Assembly: GCA_002633025.1 (NCBI GenBank)
Contig: NMRB01000472.1
Coordinates: 80,428-144,427 of the forward strand
DNA: 64,000 nucleotides
DNA from: Notospermus geniculatus
Lineage: Eukaryota; Nemertea; Pilidiophora; Heteronemertea; Lineidae
Direction: 5' to 3'
How positions within the stretch are numbered: position 1 is the first letter of the stretch; every line of letters begins with the position of its first letter. Below the pieces are notes generated by a model. That model searched no databases and was not told the DNA's origin. It saw only the letters and a list, made by a program, of their open reading frames with translations. Of the stretch, positions 61,629-64,000 are shown piece by piece. The translations under genes and the position numbers were made by a program.

Positions 61629-61787
61629 ATGGCCTCTGGTGGACATGTAAGGTTTACAATAACTGATTGTAGCACCCCTGGGGACGGGCCGTTGAATGAC
61701 AGGCCGCTGAAGCTGCGACCAAATTTTACAGCGTATCGTGATATTGTTGCAAAATTTAACAAAAATGATGAGGTAATTATGAATTAC
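61629..61787 (+). other. Candidate coding exon, unrecognised
   Basis: Open frame starting ATGGCCTCTGG (MASGGHVRFTITDC... NFTAYRDIVAKFNKNDE) ending near a GAG/GTAATT site. Its composition looks protein-like (mixed charge, few repeats), but no family is recognised and no acceptor is obvious upstream. Confidence 0.35.
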
Positions 61788-62247
61788 ATCACTTTTGCTT
61801 ACATGATATTACAGGTATTAGTTTGTGTGTCATCTTTTTAGCTTTTACAGGTGAGAATCTCTTTCAGGAGCAGGGAAAGCGGTGATTTCGATGTTTTCCT
61901 TCCGTCCCCCTTTCACTTGTTTCCATTTGAATTGTTGTGGCAGCTCATGCACCTTGTAATTGTATTGTGGCCTTCCAATTCAATCATGTTCACCCCCACC
62001 GTCCGGCGTCCCCCCTCTTTTCTCTTATGTCTCTCTCCAGGTGTCTCTTTTTCTCCGAGTCTTCAGCGCAGTGCAACCATTTGGATGTTCGTGCATAAGT
62101 AATTTTGTGTATAGTAGGGTTGCAAAGTCATTGTGTCAATGCATTCCTCTGACCTAGAATTATGATCATGCCATTAAAACATGTAAAAATGGCCTTGTCA
62201 CGAGCCAATGATGTATTCATTTAGGAAGGATGCATCTGAATGAGTCA

Positions 62248-62354
62248 TCCTCCCACAGCAGGGCTTTGGTCTCGTTCCTCTTCATACACTCGCATACATG
62301 TTTGTGTGAGTGGATGAAGAGGAGCGCAGTAAAAACCCCTGCTTTGGGAGGATG
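62248..62354. repeat. Inverted repeat
   Basis: TCCTCCCACAGCAGGGCTTT...CCTCTTCATACACTCGCA pairs with GTGAGTGGATGAAGAGG...CCCCTGCTTTGGGAGGA around TACATGTTTG. Likely another MITE. Confidence 0.7.
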
Positions 62355-63722
62355 GAATGAGTTGACATCTCCAGCAACAAGGTGGTGTAACAGGAACACC
62401 CCACGTCTTCCAATCCCTCGGATTAAAAGTTTGATGAGGCATCTGTGCTTCACCTGTCAATGTCAGGGCATTGTTGGTTAGCTCTTCTGAAGGTTCAGTT
62501 CAACTCTTGACAGAAAAGAACCCTGTATCCCTGTATCCTTGAGCAAGACACTTAACCTTTATTTCATCATTGCACAAAACACTGCGGAGTTAACCTGTAA
62601 GGGAAATCAGTCCACCACAAATACATCCAGGGCAAGACTATTTTTAGTTGTACTCTAAAGAAAGTAGAACAACAACTTGGCAAGAACTTCTATATGAGTT
62701 TGGTTTATCCGACTCCGAATACAAACTGCCACATATCGATCTGGCGATTGATTCTGATTAAATAATAGGAATATTGATAAAACACGTGATATTTTTTAAC
62801 TTCCTCAGTGATATCTGTGCTAATTACCGGTACATACTTACTAATTAACCTCAATCTTAATTAGCAGCATAATTGGACAACCAATCAATGAAGATAGCAC
62901 AGAATGGTATCCTCTCTTTGTGTGTGTTGAGGTTTTTTCGGCTTCGAACGATTTATTGGCGTAAAACACGATTCTTTCTGTAGTTAGAATAAGAGCTGAA
63001 ATTGGCATGGAAATTAACTGGGTTATATTGTTTAATGGTGTGCTAGTCTTGAGATGAACATCAATGTATCATTTATGTATTAATGTATTATGTCATTAAT
63101 GTATGTCATTAAGAGCCAATTTTTATAAGATTCAGGCGGTCGGTGCTATATGACCCCCTCAGATGTGCCTGAATTTTTTTTTGCTGGAAGGCCTATAGGT
63201 AGATAGAAAAAATCCAAATTTTCAGGTCCTGGAACCCAACCGTTTTCATTCCAGGGCCTCTGGAAGGGTTCACTTTTTGAGGGTCAAAATTGCACTTTAA
63301 AAAAAATTAGCTTTTGAAATTGAAATATCTCAATGCGCCCACAACAGCCCGCCTTCATCTTGATGGATATCAATCTACGATGGAAGGAGCTCCGGAAAAT
63401 TGTAAAATTTCGGTGGGCTGGTGAGGGCGCCACCTGTAGGGGGCGCTGCAAAACGCTACTTTTTGTAAATGTGACACTTACATATGAGGCATTTGTGGAC
63501 TGCGCCCTCAACATCCCACACTCGTTTATGCATGATAGAACTCCACTAGCAAGTCCAACACTATAACACTAGAAATTAATATGGGATGATGAGGGCGCAA
63601 CAGTATAGATGGCGCTTAAGTTGGTCAAAATGTCATTTTTGGTGTTTTTCAGGGGTGCATTACTGGATGCGCCCTCATCAGATTTGAATAAATTATTTTT
63701 TATCATACAGCCCTGTATGTCC

Positions 63723-63979
63723 ACTAAGTATCCTAAAAAGATTGTAGTGGGTTTCAGCTCAATTAACACTTTTCTGACCATTAGCATCGTACATGTATCT
63801 ACTATTGAGCCCAATGTATTCTCTGCTGCTGTTTACATCTTAGTTACGTAGATTGCCCGTAGATGGCACTGTCTCCTCACTCATCAGTATTGATACAATG
63901 GTACGTACATGTACAATGCGAATGGTCAGAAAAGGGTTAATTGAGCTGAAACCCACTACAATCTTTTTAGGATACTTAG
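63723..63979. repeat. Inverted repeat ending at an N
   Basis: CTAAGTATCCTAAAAAGATT...TTCTGACCATTAGCATCGTACA at the left is complemented by TGTACAATGCGAATGGTCAG...AATCTTTTTAGGATACTTAG at the right. Arms about 75 bp; the right arm stops precisely at the N at 63980. Confidence 0.8.
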
Positions 63980-64000
63980 NCTAATATATTCCCTTGCTAC

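Larger units (their letters stand above)
52150..64000. other. 12 kb with no confidently recognised gene
   Basis: Mostly noncoding on both strands. A few small exon-like pieces on the plus strand (55225-55331, 57527-57574, 60438-60505, 61629-61787) could belong to one or more unrecognised genes with long introns. Foldback elements, a tandem duplication and low-complexity stretches fill much of the rest. TAGGCCTA-type words are frequent here, as in ELAPOR1 intron 1. Confidence 0.5.

Overview
This is a gene-dense eukaryotic window with short spliced exons, GT-AG introns, no operons and many small foldback (MITE-like) elements. The gene set (ELAPOR-type receptor, CFAP276, Apollo/DCLRE1B, nicolin-1, CapZ alpha, TRMU, Brambleberry) indicates a metazoan. 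The protein similarities and the linkage of ELAPOR1, CFAP276, DCLRE1B and CAPZA, all on human 1p13, suit a non-vertebrate deuterostome (echinoderm, hemichordate or cephalochordate), but a slowly evolving protostome cannot be excluded. No species is assigned.

Layout: 1-4.1 kb is downstream sequence of ELAPOR1 with a 30-bp minisatellite. 4.1-28.8 kb is ELAPOR1 on the minus strand (21 exons recognised, one apparently missing, one interrupted by an N), its introns full of foldback elements, a tRNA-derived SINE and a dense TGACGTCA/CACGTG cluster. 29.2-32.4 kb is CFAP276 (+), which carries three tandem copies of its last coding exon. 33.1-34.7 kb is DCLRE1B/Apollo (-) with an uninterrupted coding exon. 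35.4-35.9 kb is a small SUI1-domain protein (+) that looks more like bacterial YciH than eukaryotic eIF1. 36.5-39.4 kb is NICN1 (-, 7 exons), 39.9-42.6 kb CapZ alpha (+, 9 exons), 46.0-48.1 kb TRMU (-, first exon not found), and 49.6-52.0 kb a Brambleberry/KAR5-type nuclear fusion protein (+, 6 exons). 52-64 kb holds no gene I can name: a few candidate exons, a diverged tandem duplication and several foldback elements.

The eight recognised genes alternate strictly - + - + - + - +, giving four consecutive head-to-head pairs with 334 to about 690 bp between start codons where both starts are known, and convergent 3' ends between pairs. ELAPOR1/CFAP276 is the same divergent pair seen in human. 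The most unusual structure is the triplicated alternative terminal exon of CFAP276, a ciliary doublet-microtubule inner protein. Single isolated N characters (16238, 27746, 48879, 61001, 63980) appear to be gap placeholders; the first breaks an ELAPOR1 exon and another lies where TRMU exon 1 is expected.
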